64,000 nucleotides of DNA, from positions 19,147,694 to 19,211,693 of the forward strand of contig OZ026600.1 in assembly GCA_964020085.1 (NCBI GenBank), in the 5' to 3' direction. The notes under the pieces are model-generated. The model made no database searches. It had not been told where the DNA came from and saw nothing but the letters and a program-made list of their open reading frames with translations. Position 1 is the stretch's first letter, and each line of letters begins with the position of its first letter. The position numbers were made by a program, and so were the translations under genes. Shown in pieces: positions 37,037 through 46,930 of this stretch. The DNA is from Micromussa lordhowensis. Its lineage: Eukaryota; Cnidaria; Anthozoa; Scleractinia; Lobophylliidae.

Positions 37037-38254
37037 GCTTCAGATTATTGAACCGATGACGTCAAAAGTGCAGCCCGCTGCAGAATATTGAACCGTTCAC
37101 TGAGAAGAAAAAGAGAAAGAGCGAAATGGCGAAACTCCTTGGAACTTGAATGAATAATAAAGCAATTATTGAATTCAGCTTTCATAGGATATGAAGAATT
37201 CTGCAGATCTCGGAGGGTATTATCCACCTCGGCCTTCGGCCTCTGTGGATAACACCCTCCTTGTTCTGCAGAATTCTTCATATCCTACTCAGCCGCATTC
37301 AATAATTGCTAAATATACTATTAAGTGTATATAATTCTTCATCTAGAAAGTATTGGAGAACAATAAACGCGAAATTTGGTAAACTTTTTTTTGCATTACG
37401 TTTGCATAGTAGTGAGCTATATAACCAATGACAACAGCAACCCCAAGGCCAACACCTAGTAAAAATCTAAACCCTAAAGACAAGCTGGATTATAAATTTG
37501 GATATGAGTTCAGAAGAATCTTTTTTTCTTTTGCATTTTTTGCATGCGTAATGGTACTACCTTGCACATAACAGAAGAAGACGAAGTCTGTTTATGGGAA
37601 CGATTGGTGGTTGATTTTGGTAAATTGAGAAAGTATTGTAGCTCGAGGTGAGGCTGATGTTAATTTTGTGTAAGCTATTTACTTGCACAAATAGCTAGCA
37701 CTTCCAGCTTCCAAATATTACTACAACAAGGTGAAGAAAATTTACTGATATTGGAGTTTAAACAGTCCATAGCATGGCCTAACTCGAGGCAACTCCAGTA
37801 AGCAGAAAACTTAATCTTACTTAGCTCTAAGCAGCTCTATTATAAAGTAATTTGGTTTTATCAACTGAGTTAATAATGTGGATTGGCCATCATAAAAGAG
37901 ATTCGAAAGCTGACGGAATCGCTCCGACGTTACTAAACGTCAGCTTTCGAATCTCTTTACGGTGGCCAATCCACATTATCAACTCAGTTGATAAAACCAA
38001 ATTATCTTGTAATACTCCCCACCGACGCAGCACACAGTTTCTTTAGGAACTTAACACCTTTGTTTAGTGACAGCTCGACTGGAGCACCTTGGAGCCCACT
38101 GGGAACGCTACCTCCCAATATGTTTAGCACAACATAATTTTTTGAAAAACTGATTAATTAATAAGCACTCTCAACGGAAAACAATATAAATGCTAACCTC
38201 TCGTTTGAAGAAGCCAAATTCTTGTCCACAACCAAAACATTGCAAACCCGCCAT
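27506..38254 (-). CDS. ZFYVE19: ZFYVE19/ANCHR, abscission checkpoint FYVE protein
   Basis: Eleven coding exons, complement(join(27506..27578, 28187..28350, 28783..28832, 30194..30248, 30721..30800, 31720..31885, 33546..33661, 34801..34945, 35719..35806, 36601..36722, 38198..38254)), 371 aa. All junctions close in phase. The family retains VPS4 at the midbody to delay abscission. The N-terminal FYVE-type finger has eight cysteines (6, 9, 22, 25, 30, 33, 51, 54). The middle holds repeated short [14 protein letters not shown] helices, one per exon, as in the human protein. The acidic [14 protein letters not shown] segment and the C-terminal [20 protein letters not shown] zinc region also match. 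It ends YRPPRKKT. The donor of exon 5 (AAT|GTGATT) is weak, and the acceptor of exon 8 was chosen (CTTAAG) because the nearer AG gives a stop. Introns carry many repeats. It shares a promoter with COA4. Confidence 0.9.
29419..29582. mobile_element. Foldback repeat copy 1 (CAGGRGTTTC family)
   Basis: It shares AAGGGCAATTGGTTTTCACA and flanking blocks with 33340-33525, in direct orientation, within a ZFYVE19 intron. Confidence 0.6.
30540..30640 (-). mobile_element. Degenerate tRNA-Thr-type SINE head
   Basis: The reverse strand reads GTAGCTCAATATTTGTAGAG and GTTTGAATCCCATTTAAGCC, then a poly-T and CAGGCTTATTTTTC tail, matching the SINE at 44874-45128 but decayed. Confidence 0.55.
31374..31473. 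repeat. Inverted-copy repeat, GTTATGGGTG family
   Basis: AGCCTTGATGTTATGGGTG and TTGTTATGGGTGTGAAGATC form an imperfect foldback. A copy in the opposite orientation is at about 34347-34450. Both lie in ZFYVE19 introns. Confidence 0.5.
31976..32340. repeat. Dispersed repeat with TGTTGCAGGGAC motifs
   Basis: CATGTTGCAGGGAYA occurs twice (about 32007 and 32063), and CTTGTCCCTGC and CTGCTGCAATATTT occur in the other half as partial inverted copies. No coding sequence is present. Confidence 0.4.
32446..32700. mobile_element. Foldback MITE with TGTCCAAATGGRAAATGTTTG ends
   Basis: The left end TGTCCAAATGGGAAATGTTT and right end AAACATTTCCATTTGGACAG are inverted repeats. The interior repeats GTTTGATCA/TGATCAAAC motifs. 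It lies in a ZFYVE19 intron. Confidence 0.75.
33340..33525. mobile_element. Foldback repeat copy 2 (CAGGGGTTTCATTAA ends)
   Basis: The ends CAGGGGTTTCATTAA and TTAATGAAACTCCTG are inverted. It is homologous to 29419-29582 and ends 20 bp downstream (on the gene strand) of a ZFYVE19 exon. Confidence 0.65.
34025..34195 (-). mobile_element. tRNA-derived SINE, minus strand
   Basis: On the reverse strand a tRNA-like head has A box TGGCCTAGTGGTTAGGG, an anticodon-like loop TTTGTAA and B box GGTTCAAATCC. The T stem and acceptor stem do not pair, so it is not a working tRNA gene. A non-tRNA body follows (AATTGATTTGTGTTTCAAAT, then AGCCAACTGGTCAGCCTCCT). Confidence 0.65.
35834..36144. mobile_element. 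TTAA-flanked MITE with GTGCAACTAACCCCC ends
   Basis: It is flanked by TTAA (35830-35833 and 36145-36148). The inverted ends are GTGCAACTAACCCCC and GGGGGTTAGTTGCAC, with one extra A at the left. It sits in a ZFYVE19 intron, 28 bp upstream (on the gene strand) of an exon. Confidence 0.8.
37161..37310. mobile_element. Foldback MITE with AGCAATTATTGAATKC ends
   Basis: It is 150 bp. The arms share AGCAATTATTGAAT, TAGGATATGAAGAATTCTGC and GGAGGGTRTTATCCAC on both strands. It lies in the first ZFYVE19 intron. Confidence 0.85.
37848..38004. mobile_element. Foldback MITE with TAATTTGGTTTTATCAACTG ends
   Basis: It is 157 bp. The arms are almost perfect: TAATTTGGTTTTATCAACTG, AATGTGGATTGGCC and AAAGAGATTCGAAAGCTGAC occur on both strands. 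The hairpin covers nearly the whole element. Confidence 0.85.
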
Positions 38255-38363
38255 ATTTTGTTTTGCAATTTTTGAGCCTGCGTTACTAGGAGGTCTGTTA
38301 CTAGACAACGTTATTTCAGAGAGTTCTTCATTTACCATTATGCAGAGTGTCTACATGTAAGTC
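38255..38363. promoter_or_regulatory. Bidirectional promoter of ZFYVE19 and COA4
   Basis: Only 109 bp lie between the two start codons, which face outward. Both 5' UTRs must therefore overlap or be very short. No TATA box is seen. Shared regulation is inferred from the geometry. Confidence 0.65.
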
Positions 38364-41031
38364 ATGTCGCATCATGGCGGAAGAGCGTTCCATGCAGCGG
38401 GACATGGAAAGCAGAAGAACGAGGAAGCGGAGAAAGAGAAAGTCAAATTAGCAGAAGAGGAAGAAGAAGAAGAGGAAGATCCGTTTGATTCTAGGATTAA
38501 GAAGTCAGGATGTGCAGACCTTCATTACGCTTTATTGGTGAGCCTCACTTTCCTGTAGTGTGTACAAAGTTTGATTTGAAAGTGAAGAATGATCATCGCA
38601 GTATATTTTCCAATTTAGCAACTGGAAAGAAGAAGCCTGAAAAAAATCAGGGCTTCAACGAGATACCGGTGCAATGCTCTATGAATGAGTTATTTCGTAT
38701 ATACATTACATCAAAGTTTAATTTGTACACATTAAGCTTTATACACACTGTCATATAATCACTGGTCCCGAGGGAAATCGTTAGTCTTGTTTTTCCGAGA
38801 AGTTCGATGTTACTCGAGACGAAACTGAGGGAAAGATCGAGAGTTTGGAGGGAAAGCCAAACAGGACGTGAACGATCGATGAATTCGGAAAATCAGTCGA
38901 TCAATCGATGCCAATCGATTTCCTGTTAGTCACTTAAAATCGATTGGCATTGGCCAATCGATGAGCAATCGATAATCACACAAAAATGGTCGCGAATCAT
39001 CGATTGACGTTAAGTTAATGGTGTTAATTGCGGGAATGGCTCCGGAGACTAAGGAAAGAAGAAAAAGACAATTTTAAAAGGCTTGAGCCAGAATCGAACC
39101 CAGGTCATTTGGATCATGAGTGAGTCTCATGACCACTACACCACCAGGGAGCTGCAATCTTGGACAGAATAAATTAGCCCCCTTCCCCCCCAAAGCAGTG
39201 ACGAAGGGGCGAAGGAGCAGAAACGCGCCATTTTATCATCATTGAAATTGGGGGCAGGGGTGGTCCAAATTTTTCCATTTACTGTATTTTGTCCAAGATT
39301 GTATTCAGGTTGAGAACGTCAACAATCAGAGCAGATAATTAGAAAGCCATCAGTCAACTAGTTTATCGCAAGTAAACACAGTGCTCTGATGTAGTCACAT
39401 GCGTCATCTGGTTACGGTGTGTATTCTAAGTTAAGGCATTACACGTGGGATATCTCAGCAACATGGAGAATATGTAAAGGTGAATTGTTATGTGACTTTT
39501 GGAAAGAGTAGAGGAAGCAAGAAAGAACATTGTCATCACCGAGAAATATCTTAGAACATGCCAGAGAGAAAAGCAATACCTGAGGACACAAAAACTACAA
39601 AACTCACGCTAGAAGAAATTGCTCTACAATGTAGAATTTCCAAAATAAGTGTGCAACCTATAACAGCCACAAAAGACAAGGTGCCAGAGAACCGTAGACA
39701 GGTTTGTGGAAGGAAGAAAAAACTCACTCTTGAACAAAAAGCATTACTTCTTAGAAGTATATTAGAATTGAGGTACGAAGAGGGCTCATTTTCCTCACGA
39801 TGTCTGTTCAAGCGGACAAGAATTTGTCATGTCAGCGACTGAACTGTTAGGCGCTTAATGAATAGAAATGGTTACTTCTTCCTTCAGGCAAGCAAAAAGG
39901 GGCTAATGAGTCAGACGGACAAAGACCAGAGAGTGGACTTTGCCCGAAAAATGCAAGCTGAATACTTCCCGAGTGTTTGGACAGACTCTGTTGCTTTAAT
40001 CTACTTGGATGGTGTTTCATTCGTGTACAAGACTAATCCACTGGACCAAGCTCGCGCCACCAAAGGAAGAGTATGGAGGAAAAGATCTGAAGCCTGGCAC
40101 AAGGGTGCTTGGCAAAAGGCAGTGAATCTGGAATGGGAGGAAAAGTGGCCAAGTTCATGGTGGCAATAAGTCACAGCAAAGGAGTGCTAGTTTGTGAGAG
40201 GTACGACACAATGGATAGAAACTATTTCGCATCTTTTATCGACCAGCATTTCAACACAATGTTTGAAAGATCATACAAAGGATTGAGTCGACTTTGGCTG
40301 CAAGACGGTGATCCTTCACAAAACAGCAAAGCAGCCCGTGAGGCTATAGCTCGTTGCCATTCTGAACTTTTAAAAATCCCGCCACGAAGTCCAGACTTGG
40401 ATCCAATAGAGAACATATTTCACCTTGTCTCTAAGAAGTTGGCAAAAGATGCGCTTGAAAGAGGCATAACAAGAGAGTCATATGAACAGTTTTGTGAAAG
40501 GGTACAAAGAACAATCTGTGGCATTTCACAACAACTATACAGTCTATGAGTTTTCATGTGGCCGGCATAATACATAGTTCCATAGTTCCTTGATATATTA
40601 TTTTGTTGATAATCCAAAAACATCCACAGTGTAGAAGGCTCAGGAGTAAGAATGGATGAAAGTAGATAACCCAAGTGTGTACTCCAAATATTTGTGTCCA
40701 TAGTACACCCAGACACACTTGTAGCTAATATGTTAACTGGTTCTCATACATTACATACCTTTAAACTTGCATCTGAATACAATAAAGACTCCTCCTGCAT
40801 AAGCTGCACTTTTGTAGCTTAAGATTTGGGCCAAAAATCACAGGTGCGGCTTTTACCCGAGACCATTGCTTTCAGATAGTAAACTGGCTTGTAGGGGTAG
40901 TTTGCTAATGTGGGCATCAATTTTTTTTAAAGGACTGTATGGATGAACATAAAGACTGGAGGAAATGTCAGGAACATGTAAAAGCATTCAAGGCCTGTAT
41001 TGATGAACAGAACAAACAGAAGAAGGCATAA
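38364..41031 (+). CDS. COA4: Cytochrome c oxidase assembly factor 4 homologue
   Basis: The model is join(38364..38537, 40933..41031), 90 aa; the human protein is 87 aa. It is a soluble protein of the mitochondrial intermembrane space that takes part in complex IV assembly and is imported by the MIA40 disulfide relay. The twin CX9C motif is complete: Cys50/Cys60 and Cys70/Cys80, each with exactly nine residues between. The family signature EEDPFDSRIKKSGC precedes it and CMDEHKDWRKC follows. An acidic run sits at residues 31-39. The donor TTG|GTGAGC and acceptor TTTAAAG|GACTG join in phase 0, splitting the first CX9C. The 2.4-kb intron contains a Tc1/mariner copy and SINE fragments. It shares a 109-bp promoter with ZFYVE19. 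Confidence 0.93.
38570..38698 (-). mobile_element. Internally deleted tRNA-Thr-type SINE
   Basis: GTGAAGAATGATCATCGCAG, GCAACTGGAAAGAAGAAGCC and GAAAAAAATCAGGGCTTCAA match the SINE at 44874, but most of the B-box region is deleted. It lies in the COA4 intron. Confidence 0.65.
39080..39154 (-). repeat. tRNA-like sequence (SINE head or tRNA pseudogene)
   Basis: On the reverse strand GCTCCCTGGTGGTGTAGTGG and CTGGGTTCGATTCTGG resemble A and B boxes, but the anticodon arm and acceptor stem do not pair properly. It is not called as a functional tRNA. Confidence 0.45.
39143..39305. mobile_element. Small foldback element, CAATCTTGGACA ends
   Basis: CAATCTTGGACAGAATAAA at the left and TATTTTGTCCAAGATTG at the right are inverted repeats, 5' of the transposase remnant. 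They are about 145 bp apart, too close to be the transposase TIRs. Confidence 0.5.
39558..40549 (+). pseudogene. Tc1/mariner-type transposase, broken
   Basis: The translation has a helix-turn-helix-like N-terminal half and a DDE_3-type catalytic half. The carboxylates are visible: Asp in YLDGVSF (40008), Asp in LQDGDPSQN (40304) and Glu in DPIENIF (40409), with the usual PPRSPDLDPIEN signature. Two lesions are seen: an in-frame TGA at 39840 and a single-base frame change near 40108-40115. Otherwise it is intact, so loss is recent. It lies in the COA4 intron, on the same strand. Clear terminal inverted repeats were not found. Confidence 0.85.
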
Positions 41032-41309
41032 TTGCTTTGGAGGAATTAAATAGATGAGTGGACATTATTTGAACATGGTAAACTTCCTTCAGCACATTTG
41101 TTTGCACCAAGTCTAAAGAGAGATCCACAGATGACAAGCCCATCAACCACTAAAGATGATGAAAAGCAAAATTATTGCAATACAGAGTTTTGCTTCTGAA
41201 GAGAGGTTATTCTTATTTTCAGTGTTATTAGAAAACCAAGCAGATGTAATTGCCAATGTCTTTTTGACGACATGAAGATTCTACTGGACCCAGGGTCCTG
41301 TTAACTATA

Positions 41310-41490
41310 GCTGGTTTTCACTAGCGCATAAGCATAAGCATAAGCCAACATACGCAGACGCAGTAAGTTGCTGATAATTAGCGCTTTTTGTTAGGAGGAA
41401 AATTTCAAACAAAAGACGCTAACTATCAACATCTTACTGCATCTGCATATGTCGGCCTGTGCCTATGCTTATGTGCTAGTGAAAACCAGC
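41310..41490. mobile_element. Foldback MITE with GCTGGTTTTCACTAGCRCAT ends
   Basis: It is 181 bp. The arms GCTGGTTTTCACTAGCGCAT and, on the reverse strand, GCTGGTTTTCACTAGCACAT are nearly identical, followed by AAGCATAAGC / AAGCATAGGC. It lies just downstream of COA4. Confidence 0.85.
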
Positions 41491-43084
41491 CTTTACCTAC
41501 ATTTGTAGCTTCAAGGACAAACTATGTAACACTGGTGAACAAAACACCTTCATGGAGGTTCCAAGGGAATTGATGGCAGCAGAGCTTCTGCTTGTGTGTA
41601 TACCATCAAGAATAAAAATCCATCACAGATCTACTGCGGAAAGGATATGGGATCCCCCACCTCATGATGGGTCAAAAATGGTTTCACACTTTCCTCCACT
41701 AGTGGAGGAAAAAAGGACCCACCTTCATTCAGTCTCTACTTCCTTCGGATCACCCCTTCATTGCCTTCTATGCAGATGCTCTTTAGGTGCAGTGAGTGAC
41801 AAGCACAATGAGCATCTGAATAAGAGGATACCTCTTTGCCAACCTCTGCATTTGGGACATGATTTGTTCTTATCCCTTTGCAGATTGGATGTAGACCATG
41901 AGGATGTTTTACCATCCTTATCAACAAATGAGGCCAAACTACATATGTAGCACTATGAAAAATATTGTTATTTCTTATTATGAAATTGTGACGAGTTCTG
42001 AAATCAAGACATTCAAGACAAAATTTTGATAGAGGTAATTTGTTTACAACTGGCCAATGAAAATAGAGATGATCTATACAGGTGGCATCTTACTGAATAT
42101 TTCCCATGAACTTGTTGGGTTGAAGAAGGTGTGATCTGTCACACCTGTGCAGTGTTCTGCACTGATTTCCATTCTAGTAGTCAATAGGCCGATTTTGATA
42201 TATATAAAAAAATTCTTGTCTCTGAGGCCTAGGGGAAGAAAACAAAAGAAATTGCATTGAGGTCGAGTGACGAAAACCTTTTTTTTTTTCATTCCCCTAA
42301 GCCTTGGAGCCACTTTTTCATCCAATCAGAAGTAAAACCAAAACCAATTGTTGCCCGCTCGCACTTGTTTTCCCGCGCTTTGCGTCTGATGCATGTAATT
42401 ACTTCGAGTTTTGATTGGGTCACTGGATTATCTGTGTCCTTTGTGATTGGCTAGAGTGATTACTTTGGTTTTACCGCTCTATTCAAATGTCTCTACAGAA
42501 TAAACAGACCAAAACAATCACAACTAGTTGTAACTGGACAGACTAAGCTCTCACTGCGACTAAATGACAGTTTACGTTACGGGATCGCCGTGAAACCAAT
42601 TATCACGAATATTTTCCACGTTTTAAAGATGTATGGCTCTGAAAAGATATAACGAGCAATGTTCAGACCAATATATTTCCTGACGATGACTTTTTTCTTC
42701 TTTGGAACGTTAAGGCTATACATGTAACTATTGAAAATAATCCCTTTTCTCGTAGATCCTGGTTCAAGCGGAAAATTCATTCTGTACAAGATGTGTTAAA
42801 TGCGAATGGAGACTTTTTAACGATTGAAGAATTCCAAAACAAGTTTATAAAAGCATTTCGAAAACGCTTTTTAAGATAACTGCAGAAATCCTCCCGCTCA
42901 TTGGCTAATTTTCAGTGTCAATAGGCGGACAGACATGAATTTATAATATATGCCATGTAGTTATTGCAAAAAACAGATTGCCGTCCTTTTTTGTATGAGT
43001 CAGTCCTGTTATTGACAATGAATTTTGTCATAACATTGTCACAGTATCATATTTGTCAAATTTCGTTGTCAAATTTCGTATAGT
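41491..43084. other. No gene recognised
   Basis: One 132-codon open frame at 41552-41950 has no domain. A T-rich repeat block lies at about 42170-42330, and a repeat containing TTGATTGGGTCACTGG and GTGATTGGCTAGAGTGATTA at about 42350-42480. Confidence 0.4.
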
Positions 43085-43400
43085 ACTTGTGTAAACGATA
43101 TTTCTTTCCCAATGAAAGTAGTAGCCAATGTTTGTTAATATAAGGTTAATTTAATATGAATAAACACTAATAACTATCTTTTCAGCTCCCCGTTTTTTGA
43201 TAACTTCTAACGAAGCCTAGTATTGAAAGGTCGAAGCCAATTTGCTTCATCTGAACTACGAAACCTGTTTGTTTCTAAAGATTGTAAATGTCAGTTAAAG
43301 GAAAAGGCAATTATTAAGAAAATTGTTTTCATGGTACTTGAATTATGACGTATAAAAGGGTGGAAAGTATTTCTCACAAATCTAGTATGGCAAGCTTTAT
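43085..43400. repeat. Segmental-duplication block, copy 1
   Basis: It shares GAACTACGAAACCTGTTTGT, AATAAACACTAATAACTA and TTTTTTGATAACTTCT-type blocks with 48230-48545, and in part with 59040-59120. There it lies directly 3' of each DUF4419 gene. Here no DUF4419 gene follows. Confidence 0.7.
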
Positions 43401-43794
43401 CCGTTGGGTCCGTAGTGACCCGCCGAAAGTAACGTCAAAAGTTTGTGGCCGCTAATAGATCCGAAAAGAAGCGAGCGCACTCACATCCCGAAAAACGTTA
43501 GCGTACGGTAAATTCATAATGAGAATTTTAGCTCTTCAACAAAGGAAGGTATACTTACGCAGTTTATGCCACGATGTCATTTCTTGCTTCATCAATTCAT
43601 GCTGCGCCGTGTAAAAAACAAATCCAGAACAGTTTATTCGCATTCAAAACAGGATTATTCTCATACAGCAAAGCATATGGAGTCGAGCGTGTCACGGTGG
43701 AAAAACAATCAAATAAAAAAGAAGATAGAAATTAGATATTGGCAGCAATTAAGGCCTGGCCAAACACACGCAATTTCAATGTAACATGTTACAC

Positions 43795-44155
43795 TTACAT
43801 CTCAACATTCTTGCGGTTAACATGTGGCCCACGTTTTAATTGGCCAAGGTAGAATACCTCCACCTCGTCAGGTGAGAATGAGAAAGTCCTAGCCAGGATT
43901 GTGTTCTTGTCTCGTATTCCACTTGGAAGAGAGTAAGAGTCGCCAAAGTATGTGATTGAGTTAGTGTTACTATTTGCATTGTCAGCAATGTCGATGTCAT
44001 TCCCGCGACCGAATACCGGACCATAACTTGGTCCCCTGTAAATTGTAAATGATGGCTTTGTCACCATGCCCTTGAATGGTCCAAGACCTTCTTTGTTGAG
44101 GAGTGAAAATATGAACGCATTGGGTGTGAAAGAATAGATGGCTAATCGCTAGACT
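43795..44155 (-). pseudogene. TLDc-domain exon fragment, copy 1
   Basis: The reverse strand encodes NAFIFSLLNKEGLGPFKG, then TIYRGPSYGPVFG, then TFSFSPDEVEVFYLG, the recognisable core of a TLDc domain. A CCTCTTTAG acceptor at 44156 opens the exon, but a TAG follows in frame within a few codons. No 5' exons were found. It is homologous to 56288-56596. TLDc proteins are linked to oxidative-stress resistance and V-ATPase regulation in animals; this fragment is probably non-functional. Confidence 0.7.
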
Positions 44156-44873
44156 CTAAAGAGGAATAGATAAAGTTAAATGAGAATAACAGTTTAAGCA
44201 TGGAAATTCGATGACCAAATCAGGGCAAAGAAACGTATCCTCGGTCGATCCTGGACACAATCTTAAGAAGTTCTAGAGATTATCTATTGTCGCTTCACAA
44301 TTTCAGATTCAAATGATCAAACTTTTCTGTACTTCACGATAGAAGAAATACCATTCGAGAGTCATCCAAAAAACTGCGTATTACTATATTTTTCACTTTT
44401 GTCCATTTAACTAATACATTCTACGTTGTCGTGCGTCTGTTCAGTAATAGATCACAGATGACGTCAAACGTGGTAAGAACAGAAAAGTGGGTGTCGTGAG
44501 CTGTAGTGAGCCACACTTTACTTGCTGCTGTGCCCTGAAACGGATCGAAAAACAATCCTGGTATCAATCTGTGATACCAGATCAATAGTATTTTGATTTA
44601 TTAATAGTACCAATCAGTAGTATTTTGAGACAGAAAAAAGTTGAAGTTTGGAAATAAATTAATCTCATGCATAAACATTTTGTCTATTGGGTTTAGGGCG
44701 TTTTTAAGTTAAGAATTTAACTATAGCAGTAGCGGTCCTAGAAAATAAGTAAAAATAATAGTTCACCACTGGGTTCGGCACTGGTGTTTTCGACCAATTT
44801 CTTTCCCAGAGTCCGTTGTTCATAATTGCTATTCGTAGCAGCCTAAAACCCTGTCTGGTTACTAATAAAGGCT
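44156..44873. other. No gene recognised
   Basis: The first 80 bp (GTTTAAGCATGGAAATTCGA and neighbours) match 57316-57410 and belong to the segmental duplication. The remainder shows nothing. Confidence 0.45.
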
Positions 44874-44998
44874 TTGATGTAAGTATATATGAAATAATTC
44901 ATATATTTGAACTGCGGTCATAGATGAAAGTGAAGAATGATCCTCGCAGTGAATTTTCCAATTTAAGCAACTGGAAAGAAGAAGCCTGAAAAAAATCA

Positions 44999-45032
<34 letters not shown>

Positions 45033-45128
45033 GATACCGGTGCGATGCTCTACCAACTGAGCTATGAAGCCACACATTGGGAGCGAGGTCAATTTGTTGA
45101 GTTCATATCTTCCCGTGAGGAGTGAAAT
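44874..45128 (-). mobile_element. tRNA-Thr-derived SINE, full copy
   Basis: On the reverse strand the head GGCTTCATAGCTCAGTTGGT pairs at the acceptor stem with TGAAGCC, with B box GGTTCGAATCC and anticodon position GGT (Thr). Base 33 is C instead of T and one anticodon-stem pair is broken, so this is a SINE head. The body (CAGGCTTCTTCTTTCCAGTT and CTGCGAGGATCATTCTTCAC) ends at a short palindromic ATATATGAATTATTTCATAT. Confidence 0.75.
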
Positions 45129-45251
45129 GATGTAAGTATATATGAAATAATTCATATATTTGAACTGCGGTCATAGATGAAAGTGAAGAATGATCCTCGC
45201 AGTGAATTTTCCAATTTAAGCAACTGGAAAGAAGAAGCCTGAAAAAAATCA

Positions 45252-45285
<34 letters not shown>

Positions 45286-45297
45286 GATACCGGTGAT
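45129..45297 (-). mobile_element. tRNA-Thr-derived SINE, truncated tandem copy
   Basis: About 168 bp identical to the first part of 44874-45053, directly adjacent, and truncated inside the tRNA head after GATACCGGTG. Confidence 0.8.
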
Positions 45298-45797
45298 ACC
45301 GGCTTTGTACTTTAATTAGCTCGCGTGTTACTCAAAGAAGTCATGTCATGTCTGCATAAGATAATCTCCTGGAATTGGAATATAGAACAATCGAATTTCG
45401 CTGAGCACATGTGAAAACTATAGCTGATCTGATCATCAAGTTCAGACTGGCAAGTAAATAATGAATATCTGCAACATTACGGAAAAATGCCAGTCAAGTT
45501 AGGGTCGAGCTATCAATATATCCAGTTGTGTCGAGATCTGAGCCACAAGTGGTGCATCGGTAGCTCATTTCTGACGTCTTTCAGTTTTTTTTTCTCACAA
45601 AAGTGAATTCTTTTCTCTTATTTATTTGTCATTTTAGATTTCTCAAGCTGTTCAAATTAGTATAGGTTGTCGCATTATTTGGAGTGCAATTTGGATTGTA
45701 AAGTTTTCAAACGCTAACAACACACCCGTAGATCAAGTGCTTGTTTCATCCAAACCAGTGCACGACAATAATCATGCTAACAGTACAATTAAAAATT
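45298..45797. other. No gene recognised
   Basis: AT-rich sequence without open frames or repeats that I can identify. Confidence 0.4.
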
Positions 45798-45965
45798 AAG
45801 CAATAGAGCACTTTTCCGTGTTTACATAGCCTCATCTAAACACGAGGGTTGGGAGAATTCTCGAAAGTTATGCAAACCCTCGACTACGTCTCGGGTTTGC
45901 ATGACTGTCTTTCTTCTCGTGTTTAGATGAGGCTATGTAAACACGGAGAAAGTGCTCTATTGCTT
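45798..45965. mobile_element. Foldback MITE with AAGCAATAGAGCACTTT ends
   Basis: The arms AGCAATAGAGCACTTTTCCG and GTGTTTACATAGCCTCATCT recur on the reverse strand at the right. A partial arm (CCGTGTTTACATACTCTCAT) follows at about 46011. Confidence 0.85.
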
Positions 45966-46119
45966 TTATGAAATAATTCTCAAAAATACGCGCGAATCTA
46001 AAACGTCACAACCGTGTTTACATACTCTCATCTAAACACACCTATCGACCAATGAGAGCGCGCGTAGTGACTCAGTTATTTTATAATAGACTATTTAAGA
46101 TTTTTATCGATCATATATT

Positions 46120-46450
46120 GTTTACTTAGGCAGACCGCAGTGCCCTTGGTCCTACAAATATGTTCGAAAATTGCCGAAAATATTCTCAAAACTTCAAATA
46201 ATGGTGAAAAATCTTGGAAATTTTTGGGTTATCTTCGTTAATCTTTGGATGTTCTTTCGGAACTCTTCGCAACTCTTTGGAAGGCCTTTGGTGCTATTCG
46301 GAGATGTTCGAAAACGTTTAGTTGATATTCGCTAATAATCTTTGAATGGGCTCAGAAGATTTTCGGAAGCGCTGGAAAAACTTCTAATTATCTTCGGATA
46401 TCTTCGGAAGGCCTCGGGTAAAGAAATACCTCGGATGGCCGTCGGTAGTC
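46120..46450. repeat. TTCGGAA-rich repeat, copy 1 (uninterrupted)
   Basis: From GGCAGACCGCAGTGCCCTTG to GGAAGGCCTCGGGTAAA, it is homologous along its length to 51458-52050, where a MITE has split it. It is rich in short TTCGGA motifs and has no coding potential. Confidence 0.75.
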
Positions 46451-46659
46451 TTCATGCTAAATTCGGATATCTTTGTTGTAATTTTCACTGCACTCGAACT
46501 GCACTGCTCTTAGCAAGAGATAATCAGGGTAATTGTTTGTTCTTAGCCAATCAGAATTGAGTTACAATAATGGTAGGACCCTCCTCACAACGGAAGGAGA
46601 CTTTAATGCTCAAGAGCCGCCGATTCCCACGGAGCGGAATAACCCATCGTTGAACATGG

Positions 46660-46930
46660 CAATCCATCCTTAATACAAATCTCTACACGTCCGCAAGTAC
46701 TCCACAATATGGCTGCATCATTTCTTACCTAGATTCATCCTGTATGGTAAATATCCTACTTCACACGATCCTTCCCCTCAAAGACATACCAAGGTCGTTT
46801 TTATGACTTCAAGCAATGCACGCAGTTCCTTCAATTTGGATTTTAATTTGTTTCAGTCGCCCGTCAGTACTTAAACATATCCACCGCAGAAGTCACTCTC
46901 AACTCACTCACCACAGTGGAAATACTATAG
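46660..46930 (-). pseudogene. Decayed DUF4419 fragment
   Basis: The block TCAATTTGGATTTTAATTTG, followed by a CAGTCG..CAGTACTTA stretch and GTGGAAATACT, aligns with 49136-49235 of the intact gene (the VEMLGTEDDW..KLKSKLKVL region). Weaker similarity runs on to AATCCATCC at 46661. The frame is destroyed by indels and stops. It is a third local copy of the family. Confidence 0.6.

Noticed and set aside
41552..41950. 132-codon ORF downstream of COA4
   Set aside because: It has no domain, splice context or paralogue; it begins just after a MITE and is more likely chance or UTR sequence.
45000..45075. tRNA-Thr(GGT) gene on the minus strand
   Set aside because: The acceptor stem pairs, but base 33 is not T, an anticodon-stem pair is broken, and a SINE body with multiple copies in the window follows it.
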